Part shown: positions 53,998-64,000 of the stretch, in pieces
How positions within the stretch are numbered: position 1 is the stretch's first letter
Layout of the letters: each line of letters opens with the position of its first letter
DNA from: Lentinus brumalis
Lineage: Eukaryota > Basidiomycota > Agaricomycetes > Polyporales > Polyporaceae
NCBI GenBank assembly: GCA_001792895.1
Contig: MARA01000026.1
Span: 372,001 to 436,000, forward strand
Length of the DNA stretch: 64,000 nucleotides
Direction of reading: 5' to 3'
The notes under the pieces: model-generated
Database searches by the model: none
Told to the model about the DNA's origin: nothing
Seen by the model: the letters and a program-made list of their open reading frames with translations, nothing else
Position numbers and translations under genes: made by a program

Positions 53998-56900
53998 ATG
54001 CCACCAAGGCTGACTCGTTACATCACTGTTCGCCCCAGCAAGCTGACTGCGAACGATGCGCTTAGTGCTCTGATCGCAACGTCGTCTGTGACGAAAGAGA
54101 TCGCTGATCTACTGCAGTTCACTCCCGCGAAAGCTGCGGCAGGTGTGCTGCTGCTCATCTTCGAGACGCTCAAGGCAAGCACTTGCACGTCTTCAAATCT
54201 ACAAGCTTTGCCCTCTTGCTCACACTTCACCGTCTTCGCACACAGAATGTCCAAACGAACAGGCAAGACTGCAACCGCTTGGCGCGGCGCTGCCTGTCGT
54301 TGCTGGTAGACATACGCGATCAGCTGGCCGACCACACAGGTCCTGTGCCTCCCAGGCTGCTCAAGGCCATCTCGAAGTTCGAGGAGTATGTCACACCATG
54401 GGCGTCATGGAATGCCTGATGCTCAATGCTCTCGTAAAGGACGCTGGAGTCGATCTACCAGTTCATGAAGCAGGAGGCCGAACAAAATTGGGGCGCTCGC
54501 CTCATGCGGAAGAGCACTATCGAGAATGCGCTCACCGAGCACAACGCGGCCCTGGATGACGCAGCAAGAGGCTTTCAGGTAAGCTCGTTCGATCCCTCTC
54601 CTCGTATATATCCATACTCACTGCGAGACAGATCGCTACTTTGATAAGCATTCACCTCGCTGTTGGTGACGCATCGACTGGGAAGAAGATAGATGAGCCG
54701 GGGAACTCTGAACTTGTGATCGCGACGTCTCGAGGGGAGCCCTCAGGGTCAATGACGCTCCCGCCTTACACTGGGGATGGAGATCAAGCAGTGATTACCG
54801 ACGTGGAGGAACTCTCTCTGTCTCCAGTTTCGCGCTCTGCGACGGTGAGCTATTCTGCGTTACGCTGATATGAAGAGTCGCGCTGACTATGGGTATAGAC
54901 GACATCCTTCGAACTGATCGATGGTTCGCCCTACAGCGAAGCCACAAACAACCAGCCTCGAAAGACTGATTCTTTCGAACTGATCGACCTTTCCAGCCCC
55001 GCTAGTGGGGAGTTCCGGGCGGTACAAGTGATGTCGAAGCATACCTCGCATGCAGTCGAGGACGAGGACGAGCCGGAACCTACATTAACGAATCATCACG
55101 GGGTACGCTGAGCACCTAGAGCTCGGACACGTGTAGCTGCGTGCTAAAAGCTCGTTTAGTTCAGCAGGTACCACCAGTCTCAGTTTCGACTGAAGCCAAG
55201 ATCCCGTGTCATCAAAGAGGGCTGGTGGGCGGGAGCGGCGGAAGGGAAGGTCGACGGTCAGGAGTCGCTCATGCTGCGGTACGAGGGCGATCGGCAGAAA
55301 GCAATGAAGGTCAGTTCTGGCTATAAATGAGTACCCGAGATTGCGTTGCTGACAATCGAGGTAGAGATGGGTCCGGGATGTTAAGCTCCTCCAGAACGTC
55401 TAGTGAGAGCCCCACTGTAGCGTATCGCACTCACGCTGACCAGAACATCATAGTCACCCAAACCTTCCACAGATGGTCGGCTACTCCAATGACGAGACGC
55501 CGACGCCCTTCATCTTGCTTGCCAATGGAAAGTTATACTACTTATCTGCTGAGCAATTGACTGATGACCTTGACTTGTACAGTGCAGACCCGCTTACCTC
55601 AGGCACTTCTCCTTGATACCTTGAAGAACGCCAGTCTTGCGCAATGCGCTCAGACAATGCTTCACTTCGTACGTGCTGCCTGTTATTGGACATGCATAGT
55701 ATGTTAGGCTGAGACTGCGTGCAGTACAGAGAGACTCTGGTACGCCGTGATACTGGAGGGTATCCGGAGATGAGTTCTGATAGCTTCTGCCGCCGCAATA
55801 GGACGCGGCACTGTATCTCCAGCAACAGCTGGATTTATCAGACTCTAAAGTACAGGATTACGTGGAGGTGTGTGGCAGATAGGACTTGGTCTCTTATTCT
55901 AAATTCCCACTGATGATTCTCTATAGAACGCCAGCTATAGGATCGACGCAGAGCAAACCTTGATCATGGGTCTTCGACCGCCGGAGATCGATAATGTCGT
56001 GTCCTGGAGAAATTACGGACTGGCTCACTCCATCCGCGACATATACCTCAAGGTCTGCATCTACAAGTTCACATAAAGTTCACATAGGAGTCCGTTTCTG
56101 AGCTCGCGCTGTCATAGATCCTTCCCAATGGCGGAAGCTCACCCAAGCAGCCCGTGGACGAGCGTGACGGAAATGGTACGTTGCTCAGCCTAGGAGCAGC
56201 TCAGATCATACTGAACCTGCATCGAATGGTGATCAGAAACCACTCCGGACATGCAGCGGAAAGTGAATCACTTGACTATCCTAGCTCGAGCACTTCTCCC
56301 AAGTTCCCAAGATATAACCAGCGTACAAGGGCGGCTGCAGAAACTGTTAGGCTCCCTGGACGACGAAGAGGGATTCTCCGAGATCCCTCTTATGACTCTC
56401 CGGCAGATTCGCAAGGCGGCGATCGCAGCGGATGCCCACCAGCAAGCTTGGTTTGAGAATACTGGGATCCCACCTCTTCGGTTCAATGTCGGCGATCTGG
56501 GCTACCTGCCCAAGAGAGATGGTACCGAACAAAAGGACTGGACGAAGTTCGTCGTCCTATGCAACGTCCTTGAGGAGGGGCTTGCAAAGCTGGACGTGAG
56601 CGATGCTAGAACCGGAAGCAAAAGCAGCTGGCAGCCTGGTGGTTCACATGTACGAGAAGATCTGACACCGTACGAGCTACCCGGAGGCTTACATGGGTCA
56701 GTTGCCCACCTCTTGCTACGAATGATCACCTCTGAAGTTCGTCCCAGGTGGGCTGTGGTTGTACCACCCGAAGCCGAGTACAACATTGAGATCGTGCACA
56801 CAAATGAAGTAGCGCGAGTGCAGGACGCATGGGACTACCTCCTTGACGTAGGAAAAGCCGTGGCGGAGACACACGACGTCAAGCCAGAGGAACTCATCCT

Positions 56901-57418
56901 GAGTCAGTACTCGTGATCCCGCTGCACGTATGTGCGTATAGCTGACATCCCACACGCTGTAGTAACACGAGTTGGCACCGAACAACGCTTCAGGGTGCGC
57001 GATCTGCGGCGTGTTCAATATTGGCCGGCACCACTGCACGGGGGACATGGTCCTTCGGGCTTCGGGGCCTCACAGCACCAGCGCTTCCCCGGCAGGACAC
57101 CAATCTCGTTTGGACATGGGGGCGCCGCGGAACAGAGAAACCTCATACCTGGACAGGACCTTTCATTCAAAGTTTTCTATCTCCTCACTTCGGGAAGCAA
57201 GGACCACGAGCCGTACTTTTCTCAGACGCCCATCCCTACATATCAGCCCAAAGCAGTGAAGCCGCCGGAGCTTGATGCTAACATCTTCAAGTGCTTTGCA
57301 TACCTCGATATGTGAGATCTGTTTTTCGCCCACTTGGCTTCGAGCTAACGAGACCACTGTCAGCACCTATGGATTCTTGAACTACGTACAGTTGCATGCA
57401 GAGGACTTCGCAGACTAA
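53998..57418 (+). CDS. Large protein with an MLKL-N-like four-helix domain and a degenerate kinase-like region
   Basis: Clear exons are 53998-54174, 54246-54385, 54440-54578, 54632-54844, 54899-55102, 55184-55309, 55365-55402, then about 55454-55520, 55583-55668, 55725-55739 (15 nt) and 55801-55869, with more to 57418. Residues 10-165 form a helical bundle (AAAGVLLLIFETLK, CNRLARRCLSLLVDIRDQL, LLKAISKFEETLESIYQFM, ALDDAARGFQIATLISIHL), matching the MLKL N-terminal-like domain of many Agaricomycete proteins. After a Ser/acidic linker with repeated TSFELIDG/SFELIDLS, a kinase-like part begins (RVIKEGWWAG, RWVRDVKLLQN, HPNLPQMVGYSNDETPTPFI) but lacks visible HRD and DFG motifs. The C-terminal third (GLHGSVAHLLLRMITSEVRP, PELDANIFKCFAYLDI) is unknown. 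Intron 1 is GC-AG. The junction near 55520-55583 and the region 56905-57150 are unresolved. Family knowledge links such bundles to membrane-active cell-death proteins; that role here is inference. Confidence 0.72.
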
Positions 57419-58202
57419 GTATTGCTCGCCCGACCGTTATATGTTTACTTTGATCTTGGTTATGTCCTGGGGAGACCCTTCGTAGAGGCGAATATACGCT
57501 CATGGTGAGGAACTGGGTCGAACTACGACACCTTCCATTTATGGAATGCTGGTTCCCATCAACGATAGGTGGCAGTGATGCGTCCAAACCACCACGTCGC
57601 TGGTCTACTTTGGCTTCGTCGCCCTGATTCCTGCTGCATGTTATGAAGACGAGAAGCGCATTCAGCGCGTGTCGAAGAGGGGATCAGTGAACTTTCACTG
57701 TGACAGCCCGAGACAGCCTGACAAGTATCTCCCACGACGCCGCATGACCTCGCATCAGGAATTTTTCTGGCGCAGCGGCGCATGACAATTGCGGCACCAC
57801 TCCGACAATTTGACGATAGGATTGAAATTTCTTTGGTATGTGGTCGCCTCGGATGCGCTGTGGAATAGTACTGATCGCTCGATACTGTAGGTGCTTTGGG
57901 GCACCCGGCGAGCCATGCGCCTGGCATCGTATCGTCATGATATCCTTTATGCGAACATCCAATAATACTACACGGACAACGTCTCAACATCGCGCCGGGA
58001 GAGCATCTGGCAAGAACTCTGCACCATGCATGGCTGGTCGCCTGCTTATCTCTAAGCGCGTCTTGGAGATAAGGCACTTCCCGGTGTGGGGCAGGAGCGT
58101 CTCCCGCTTCTCTATTTGAATGCGCGCGACCTATGACTGCGCCCAGTCTGCCCTTCTCCCGGCTTTCCCAGCGGTGACGCCTCTTCGATCCGTACCGCCA
58201 CG
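57419..58202. other. Intergenic region upstream of the permease gene
   Basis: A 237-codon minus-strand frame (57559-58272) crosses the permease start and has no domain or splice support, so I treat it as chance. The last 60 bases before the ATG at 58203 are C/T-rich, typical of a fungal leader. Confidence 0.5.
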
Positions 58203-60537
58203 ATGACGACCGCAGCCGGAAAGCAGAAGCAGAAAACTGCGATGGAACTCGCCGATGAGGAACTCCTCGCAAGCTTGGGATACAAGCAGGAATTCCAGAG
58301 AGCTTTTACGGGACTGGAGGTGAGCTTCTCGCTCAACTGCCGTTACTCCGCTCGGGCGGTCGGGCGACCTCAGTACGAGCGTGCTGATACCTGTGGTTAC
58401 TTCCAGACGTTCGGTATCGCTTTCAGTATCATCGGTCTCCTGCCGTCAATCGCGTAAGTGACTACACACATGATGTTCATACAATCCGCTGAAATGGCAT
58501 TCAGGTCCGTACTGGTGTACTCGATACCGGATGGCGGACCATCGGCTATGGTTTGGGGTGTAAGTTTTGATTGGCTTGCGGTCCGATTCTTCCTTCTGAC
58601 ATCCTCTCAATACACAGTGGCTAGTGGCAAGTATCTTCATCCTGTTCGTGGGGATGTCGATGGCCGAACTGGCGTCCGCAGCTCCTACATCTGGAGGGGT
58701 CAGTGATCATACCGCCTTCCCTAGACATAGCTCCATACTGACCTGTAGCCAGCTCTACTTCTGGACCCACTCGCTATCCTCTCCTAGGTGGCGCAATTTG
58801 CTCGCTTGGATAGTCGGATGTTGGTCGCAATGCCGTTACTCAACGAATTTGCGCAGGCGCTCACACATCGTCATTTGACAGACGCCAACACGATAGGCTC
58901 CATCGCCTCTGTAGCGTCCATAGACTGGGGATGCGCTGTGCAGATCACCGCTGCCGCAAGCATCGGATCCGGTCAGACCTTTTCCGCGACGAACGCACAG
59001 ACATTGTGAGCTGTCGTCGCTGCGTCATCTCACCCTGCTGCGCTAATTTTTGAGCGACAGCGGCGTCTACGTTGCTGTGGTGCTCTCGCATGCGGTTATT
59101 TGCTGCTTGGGGACGACGATCCTGGCACGATTACAGACACTATACGTCGTTCTCAATGTAATGTAAGCCATCGCGCAGAGCGTGCCTCAGAGTAGTGCTG
59201 ACAATGATCGCTGCGCAGGCTGTGTCTCGCGGTCATCATTGCGCTTCCCGCCGCTACGCCGAAAGAGTTCAGGAACAGTGCGTCGTATGCGCTCGGAAAC
59301 TTCACAAATGGTGTGTGATATCTATAGACATCATAGTTGTACATCGAGCTGATCCAAAATCCCACTCGCAGTCAGCGGATGGTCAGATGGGTTTGCGTTC
59401 ATGCTGAGTTTCCTCTCGCCCTTGTGGACTATTTGTGAGAGAGCATTCATTCTGTGTGTACCTTTCACTGATGGTGGTCCTACAGGCTCTTTCGATTCCA
59501 GCGTCCACATCAGCGAGGAAGCTTCAAACGCTGCCACTGCGGTACCATGGGCCATCGTCTATGCCATCGGGATTGCGGGCGTGCTTGGTTGGGGTAAGTT
59601 TTGTATTGATGCCTGCCAGAAATGATCTCACTGAATTACCATACAGCAATCAACGTGGTTCTTGCGTTCTGCATGGGCACGGATCTGGATGCAATTTTGA
59701 ACAGTCCGATCGGTCAACCCATGGCGGAGATCTTCTTGAACAGCTTCGGTCAGAAGGGTACATTGGCTCTTTGGTCGATTGTCGTGCTCGTCCAGTACAT
59801 GATGGGCTCGAGCATGCTCCTGGCCGCCTCCCGCCAGTCCTTCGCCTTCTCGCGTGATGGAGCGCTGCCCTTCTCGAACTGGCTGTATCGCATGAACGCT
59901 TACACGCGCACTCCCGTGAACACGGTGTGGTTCGTTGCGATCTCCTCGATACTGCTTGGCCTCCTCGCGTTCGCGGGAGACTCTGCCATCAACGCCATCT
60001 TCTCCATGTCTATCACCGCACTCTATGTCGGTGAGTCTGTCACAGTACATCACGTCGCGCGCCCCGGATGTTGAGGCTTACGTCGTACAGCGTACGCGAT
60101 CCCCATTGCAGCCCGCTTCCTTGGGGACAACGAGTTCACTCCGGGCCCTTTCAACCTCGGTTGGTTCAGCATGCCATGCGCTACCATCTCTGTTCTGTGG
60201 ATGGCGTTCATGGGCACCGTCTTCCTCTTCCCGACGTCACCAGGACCTGCGGTTGCAGACATGAACTACACCGTCGTAAGTAACGCTCTGCCGTCGCAAT
60301 CATCCTCACAGCCGCTTACCGATCCCGCTGTGCTAGGTCGTTCTGGGCGGCGTGCTCTTGCTGTCGGTGGTTTGGTACTACTTCCCCAAGTACGGAGGGG
60401 TACACTGGTTCACTGGCCCTATACCGACGATCGACCAGCGAACTGCGCCCGCATCGGCGCGGCCATCCGAATCGACGGAAGCCGAGTCGATGGAGAAGAA
60501 GACTGACACTGCCGTGATCCAGAAGGAAGTGCGCTGA
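58203..60537 (+). CDS. Amino-acid/GABA/choline-type permease (APC superfamily)
   Basis: A plasma-membrane or vacuolar proton-coupled transporter of the fungal GABA/choline permease branch. Thirteen exons: 58203-58319, 58407-58453, 58505-58559, 58618-58698, 58753-58819, 58882-59005, 59061-59162, 59219-59310, 59372-59434, 59486-59593, 59647-60030, 60091-60275 and 60337-60537, giving 541 residues. Signature parts: LADEELLASLGYKQEFQRAF before helix 1, TFGIAFSIIGLLPSIASVL, a Gly-rich turn before WLVASIFILFVGMSMAELAS, FDSSVHISEEASNAATAVPW (helix 7 entry), and LLAASRQSFAFSRDGALPFS. Twelve hydrophobic segments can be counted. The tail is hydrophilic with acidic and basic residues. Choice among GABA, choline and other amino acids cannot be made from sequence alone. 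Splitting of nearly every helix by 50-60 nt introns is typical of this family in basidiomycetes. Confidence 0.93.
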
Positions 60538-62287
60538 CGCCCTGAGACGTACATTTCTATGGAGCGAAGATAGCCCAGCGACTACTCAAACGGCATGTTG
60601 TACTGTACCACAAGCTGTACCAGATATTCACGATCCATCTTGAACAACTAGACGTCATGATTCTGGTGCACAACGCGCAGTGCATCGATGCGTTCAGGAG
60701 GCAAGTTGAGACCACAGCTAGGATCGTATAAGTACGGGAACATGTACTCTACGTACAAATCGCGCACCGGGAGTTGCAGCTGCGGCTTCACCTGTGCCCG
60801 CCCGCACCCAAGGTTTCGGGAATCCGAGTTGGACGCACGGCATGAAGGAGCAGCCATTGCGCCGAGCCGACCCCGGATGCGCGGAAGGTGTGGGGGAGGG
60901 TTCAAGTCTGCGTCGCAATGTAGCCGGTGAGGTCGGAGAGGTCTTGGAAGGTGTGCTGTTACTTGGGGCGGTGGAGGTAAGTAGTGCCGATTTGAGCGAG
61001 AGAGGGGTGGGGCTGGAGGGGTGTGGTTTTCAGTCTGTGTCGGGAGAGGGTGTGGGGTTGAGATGGTGATGGGAAAGAACAGGCGGGCGGACCGGATTGG
61101 ATGAGAGGTATGGCTGTGAGTGTCTGCCAGAGATTCTGACCACCGAGTGGAGGTCGTCACAGGGTACTTACTCCAAATGAGCCTCGAGTTCGAAGGGATA
61201 ACGGAGCTGAAGGATGAGTTGTGTGATTAAGTAGTACTGACGAGGAAGGAGGTGCGACGAGCGAGGACGCTGGGTTGGATGAGGAGTAAGCATGAAGCAT
61301 TCAATAGAAGGTGAGTTGTCAGTACATGTCAGTGTCCACGCGCTAACTTCAACAAGGATTCCTGCAGCCTCCTCCATCGTCGGTGTACCGCGCACCCAGC
61401 AACGTTGTGACGATGCAGTTCAGGCGTCACGCGTACTCCTGGCGAACACAAATGACCTGAGTACGTCCCCAATTTGATTCAAGGATTGCGAGGGCAAGGT
61501 CCCCGCATTGCGGACCCTCATGCCTGTGCGCCGCCCCTGCTCCTTCGAGTCCTGGCACTTCCATGCTGATCGGGATTAATTCTGAACTGACGCAAGCTTG
61601 TGGAGCTCCATTCATCATATGATGCTCGTCGCCCAAGGCATGCGGCGGAGGAAGTATCCCTGCACCTCAGCGACGCGGGTCTTCTTGCAACGATGGCAAC
61701 CTGCCTCGCAATAGATTGGACGCCCCTCTGACTTGTGCTGGCCCTGCAAAGCTATCAGAATATCATGATCGCGGCGGCCATCTGGAGAGGGTCGTCCTCG
61801 CTGGGACGTTCAAACTTCAAGAGCAAGTTCAAATATGGTCAAGCCGCGAGGCCGCCCACACGGACAAATACGAGTAAATACTCGGAGACCGCAGGAGCCA
61901 TGCGGTGGCGAAGCACTCATCCGGATTCCCTACCCACGAGAATTGACCTATGGCCAGTGGATGACACCAGCTCAAGTTCTGGCAGCTTCATCGACACATG
62001 AGTACACTTTGGAATTGAACGGTAAGTCTTCGAGTCGCCACCGTGCCGTCTGGTTCTCAAAGAGGCATGTGAGACAGACACCGCCTGATTATCTGGAGAA
62101 TGATCAGAGACGATTCAACATCGCAATCAGCTTCTGGATCGTTGCTTCCGCGCTGAGCGGCAGCCGATACAACAACAAATCAATTACTTAGCGCATGGCT
62201 CTGCGCCCGAACAAGGGTTCCTTGTTCTCCCCAGAGGCTGACGCAAGCCGGGCCGTGGGACACCCCGAGTTCGGGCGCCCTTTCGGG
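60538..62287. other. Region without a confident gene
   Basis: A 170-codon minus-strand frame at 60648-61160 is proline-rich at one end and has no family features. Some pieces (for example DLSDLTGYIATQT read in another frame near 60920-60960) look coding-like but do not join. I see no RNA gene or mobile element. Confidence 0.45.
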
Positions 62288-62295
62288 TATATAAG
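62288..62295 (+). promoter_or_regulatory. Possible TATA box
   Basis: TATATAAG lies 38 bp before an ATG in good context (ACCACCATG) at 62333. Motif and spacing repeat those of the hemerythrin-domain gene. Confidence 0.45.
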
Positions 62296-62332
62296 GCTCC
62301 CTCCTGGCCTCCCAACTTTCCAGACAACCACC

Positions 62333-62419
62333 ATGTTCTCCGCTTCTCTTCGAGGCTCCTCAGCCTCCCGCCCCCACGGCGACGGCTATGCTAAGCCAAC
62401 ACGGCCTGACGCTGCCACG
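62333..62419 (+). CDS. Candidate first exon of an unidentified gene
   Basis: From the ATG at 62333 a 29-codon frame (MFSASLRGSSASRPHGDGYA onward) ends at a donor-like GTATGC at 62420 in phase 0. The TATA box and start context support it. I cannot find the following exons: downstream frames carry no domain and no clear acceptor pairs. It may be a small or rapidly evolving gene, or a false start. Confidence 0.3.
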
Positions 62420-64000
62420 GTATGCTATCCCTCCTGTCCACCGCCGTTGCTCGTTGCTCATATCCGACCAGCAGTGTCGAGGTCGTGGTGTGTCTCAGTG
62501 TGAAAACTGTAGCACTGTGGCGCGCCATCCCGGGCACCAGCGGCCATAAGCGTGTTCGCCCGGCGGTCTTTCAAGACTGCCCCTAGCGGTTGGAGCATGC
62601 GATTGAGCCCAGGCGTCGGTGCTCCGCTTCAGCCTCGGTTGCCTTACGGCGCCGGCGCTGTGTCAGTCGGGGTGCCCCGGGACGGATGACTGCTTTCTCC
62701 TCTGAGAGCCCGTCGCCGCACGGACGTCAAAACCTGGAACGTGCCACGAAAGCGGCATGGGAAGACGACGTACGCGCTGATGAGCACTCTCCCGACTCCT
62801 CTGCAAGGTCTGCTTAACGCGGGCCGCTATCGCATGTGTCCTATGGGTAGTGCCTCGGCGTCGCGTCGTCAACGGGAGCCTGGTCTCTGAACGTAAGTGT
62901 TGCCCGCCACAAGTGCCATGTCGATGCTCACTCGTCTTAGTTCGATAGAGACTCCCTCCCCGCGGCCACCGCATCATCACATCCTCGATGTCAATGTCGA
63001 CTGCGATGGTCCGCTTCGGGCCAGCACCTGGCTCGCGCGTTTGAACACTATGCAACTACTCCGACAACACCTTCCCGCAGCAACCACCGGTCGCGACCCC
63101 GAGCGGCCCGGCGGGAATGGGTGCAGTCGAATCCTCCGTCTATGCTGACCTATGCAATTGTCAGATGATCGTCATGCCCGCAAGCACATCGACGCAACGA
63201 CGCAAACGCCTCTGCAAGCCTCTGTCCGGTGTCGCGCGGCATGCAAGTCGACCGCCACCATTATATGCAACCGTGTGACAAGATATGCAGCTGTGTGACA
63301 AGATATGCCAACCGCCCTCAGCGCGGCCAAACACCAGGGCTTATGGTACGTCCTCCTCGCTCTTCCGCTTCTTTGAGATTCAAGCTCACATTCTCCTCAG
63401 CGTGCCTCAAGCTGTGTGCATCAATGAATCACCAGCGACCATATTTTTATTCCGCCTTTCGGAGGTGACCCCTTCTTCAAGACCACCTCTGATTCAAGAC
63501 TGGTGCCAAGCACGCTGCCCGCCGGGATCTCTGAATGCAAGCGAGTCCCCGGTTCAAGACCGGCCCCGAGGTACGGTCAACCACCGCTTTTGATAGCGAG
63601 GTTGCTCCTGGCGCAGGCCTCTTCGTGGCCCTCGGGATTAGTACCCGCTTCGGCGGGGAAGCTAACGTGCGCCGAAATCCCTGGGTGAGATCGTCTTGCC
63701 TTTCATAGGTAGTTATGTACCCGCTATACCAGGTCGCTCCTCTGTTTCGGTTACGTCTCATACTGGACCGTCCACATAGCACTTGCATAGCATCTCAGAT
63801 TCCGACCGTTGTAGCTCCCAGTCATGTCACCAATCGGTTAGAGCTTCCTCTGTAGGCACGCGGGTCTGCTTAGGGACCTGTTGGGGGACGGACTCGCAGG
63901 TGGCCGGCCGTTGCAGTACGCCGCGGCATACCACCGACATATACATATTGCATGTTACGCTGATACCTTTACTGGTAATGATGTTGTCGTATACTTTCCT
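62420..64000. other. Right-end region without a confident gene
   Basis: Open frames are short on all strands. The region has short direct repeats (listed) and pairs such as ATTCAAGACTGG and GTTCAAGACCGG (63490-63563). A gene could begin near 62.3 kb or enter from beyond the right edge, but I cannot support one. Confidence 0.4.
63273..63308. repeat. Two tandem copies of a 20 bp unit
   Basis: GTGTGACAAGATATGC occurs at 63273-63288 and again at 63293-63308, each followed or preceded by similar bases, giving a 20 bp period. Confidence 0.75.

Noticed and set aside
57559..58272. 237-codon minus-strand open frame
   Set aside because: It overlaps the permease start on the other strand, is rich in Arg/Ser/Cys without pattern, and lacks splice or domain support.
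63540..63570. tRNA-like B-box (GGTTCAAGACC)
   Set aside because: No matching A-box, anticodon stem or acceptor stem could be placed around it.
63826..63860. tRNA A-box-like string (CAATCGGTTAGAGC)
   Set aside because: No B-box at the right distance and no cloverleaf pairing.

Overview
The window is nuclear DNA from a filamentous basidiomycete, most likely an Agaricomycete (a Polyporales-like fungus is my guess). The evidence is many 45-60 nt GT-AG introns splitting almost every gene, very short exons, an HDEL-tailed BiP, a HSPA12-like Hsp70 and an MLKL-N-like four-helix protein of the kind found in mushroom-forming fungi, and a GC-rich base composition in genes. I see no rRNA, CRISPR array, intact transposon or clear tRNA.

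Layout. 0-5 kb: an edge-truncated unknown gene (-), a mitochondrial ACOT9-type acyl-CoA thioesterase (+) and an F-box gene (-). 5-7.4 kb: the ER chaperone gene KAR2/BiP (+), whose promoter has a three-unit heat shock element, a TGACGTGG unfolded-protein-response element and a TATA box. 7.8-15.8 kb: the NatC catalytic subunit NAA30 (-) and the giant inner-ring nucleoporin NUP192/NUP205 (+), sharing a 180 bp promoter. 16-20.1 kb: the Golgi transport protein SFT2 (-), a MYND-finger protein (+) and a hemerythrin-domain protein (+). 20.5-27 kb: a TIM-barrel gene (+) next to a UPF0261 gene (+), together the two halves of the plant Tm-1 protein; then a UBE2G1-type E2 (-), an F-box relic and a second, inverted TIM-barrel copy (-). 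27-37 kb: decayed sequence, a small gene (-) and a long HSPA12-like Hsp70 (+). 37-43 kb: D-arabinono-1,4-lactone oxidase ALO1 (+), 2.6 kb of sequence without genes, and a UBE2G2/UBC7-type E2 (-). 43-47 kb: gene-poor with remnants. 47-60.5 kb: a C2H2 zinc-finger protein (-), the SAC-domain phosphatase FIG4 (+), a large MLKL-N plus kinase-like protein (+) and an amino-acid/GABA-type permease (+). 60.5-64 kb: no confident gene.

Functional themes. KAR2, UBC7 and the UBE2G1-type E2 fit ER quality control and ER-associated degradation; SFT2, FIG4 and the permease belong to membrane traffic and transport. Apart from the TIM-barrel/UPF0261 pair there is no sign of a coordinated cluster.

Quality note. 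At least six coding frames break at a G or C run and are repaired by one extra base of that run: three in NUP192, and one each in the first TIM-barrel gene, the HSPA12-like gene and the zinc-finger gene. I read these as uncorrected homopolymer under-calls, not biology. Exon boundaries given here were worked out by hand from splice signals and reading-frame continuity.
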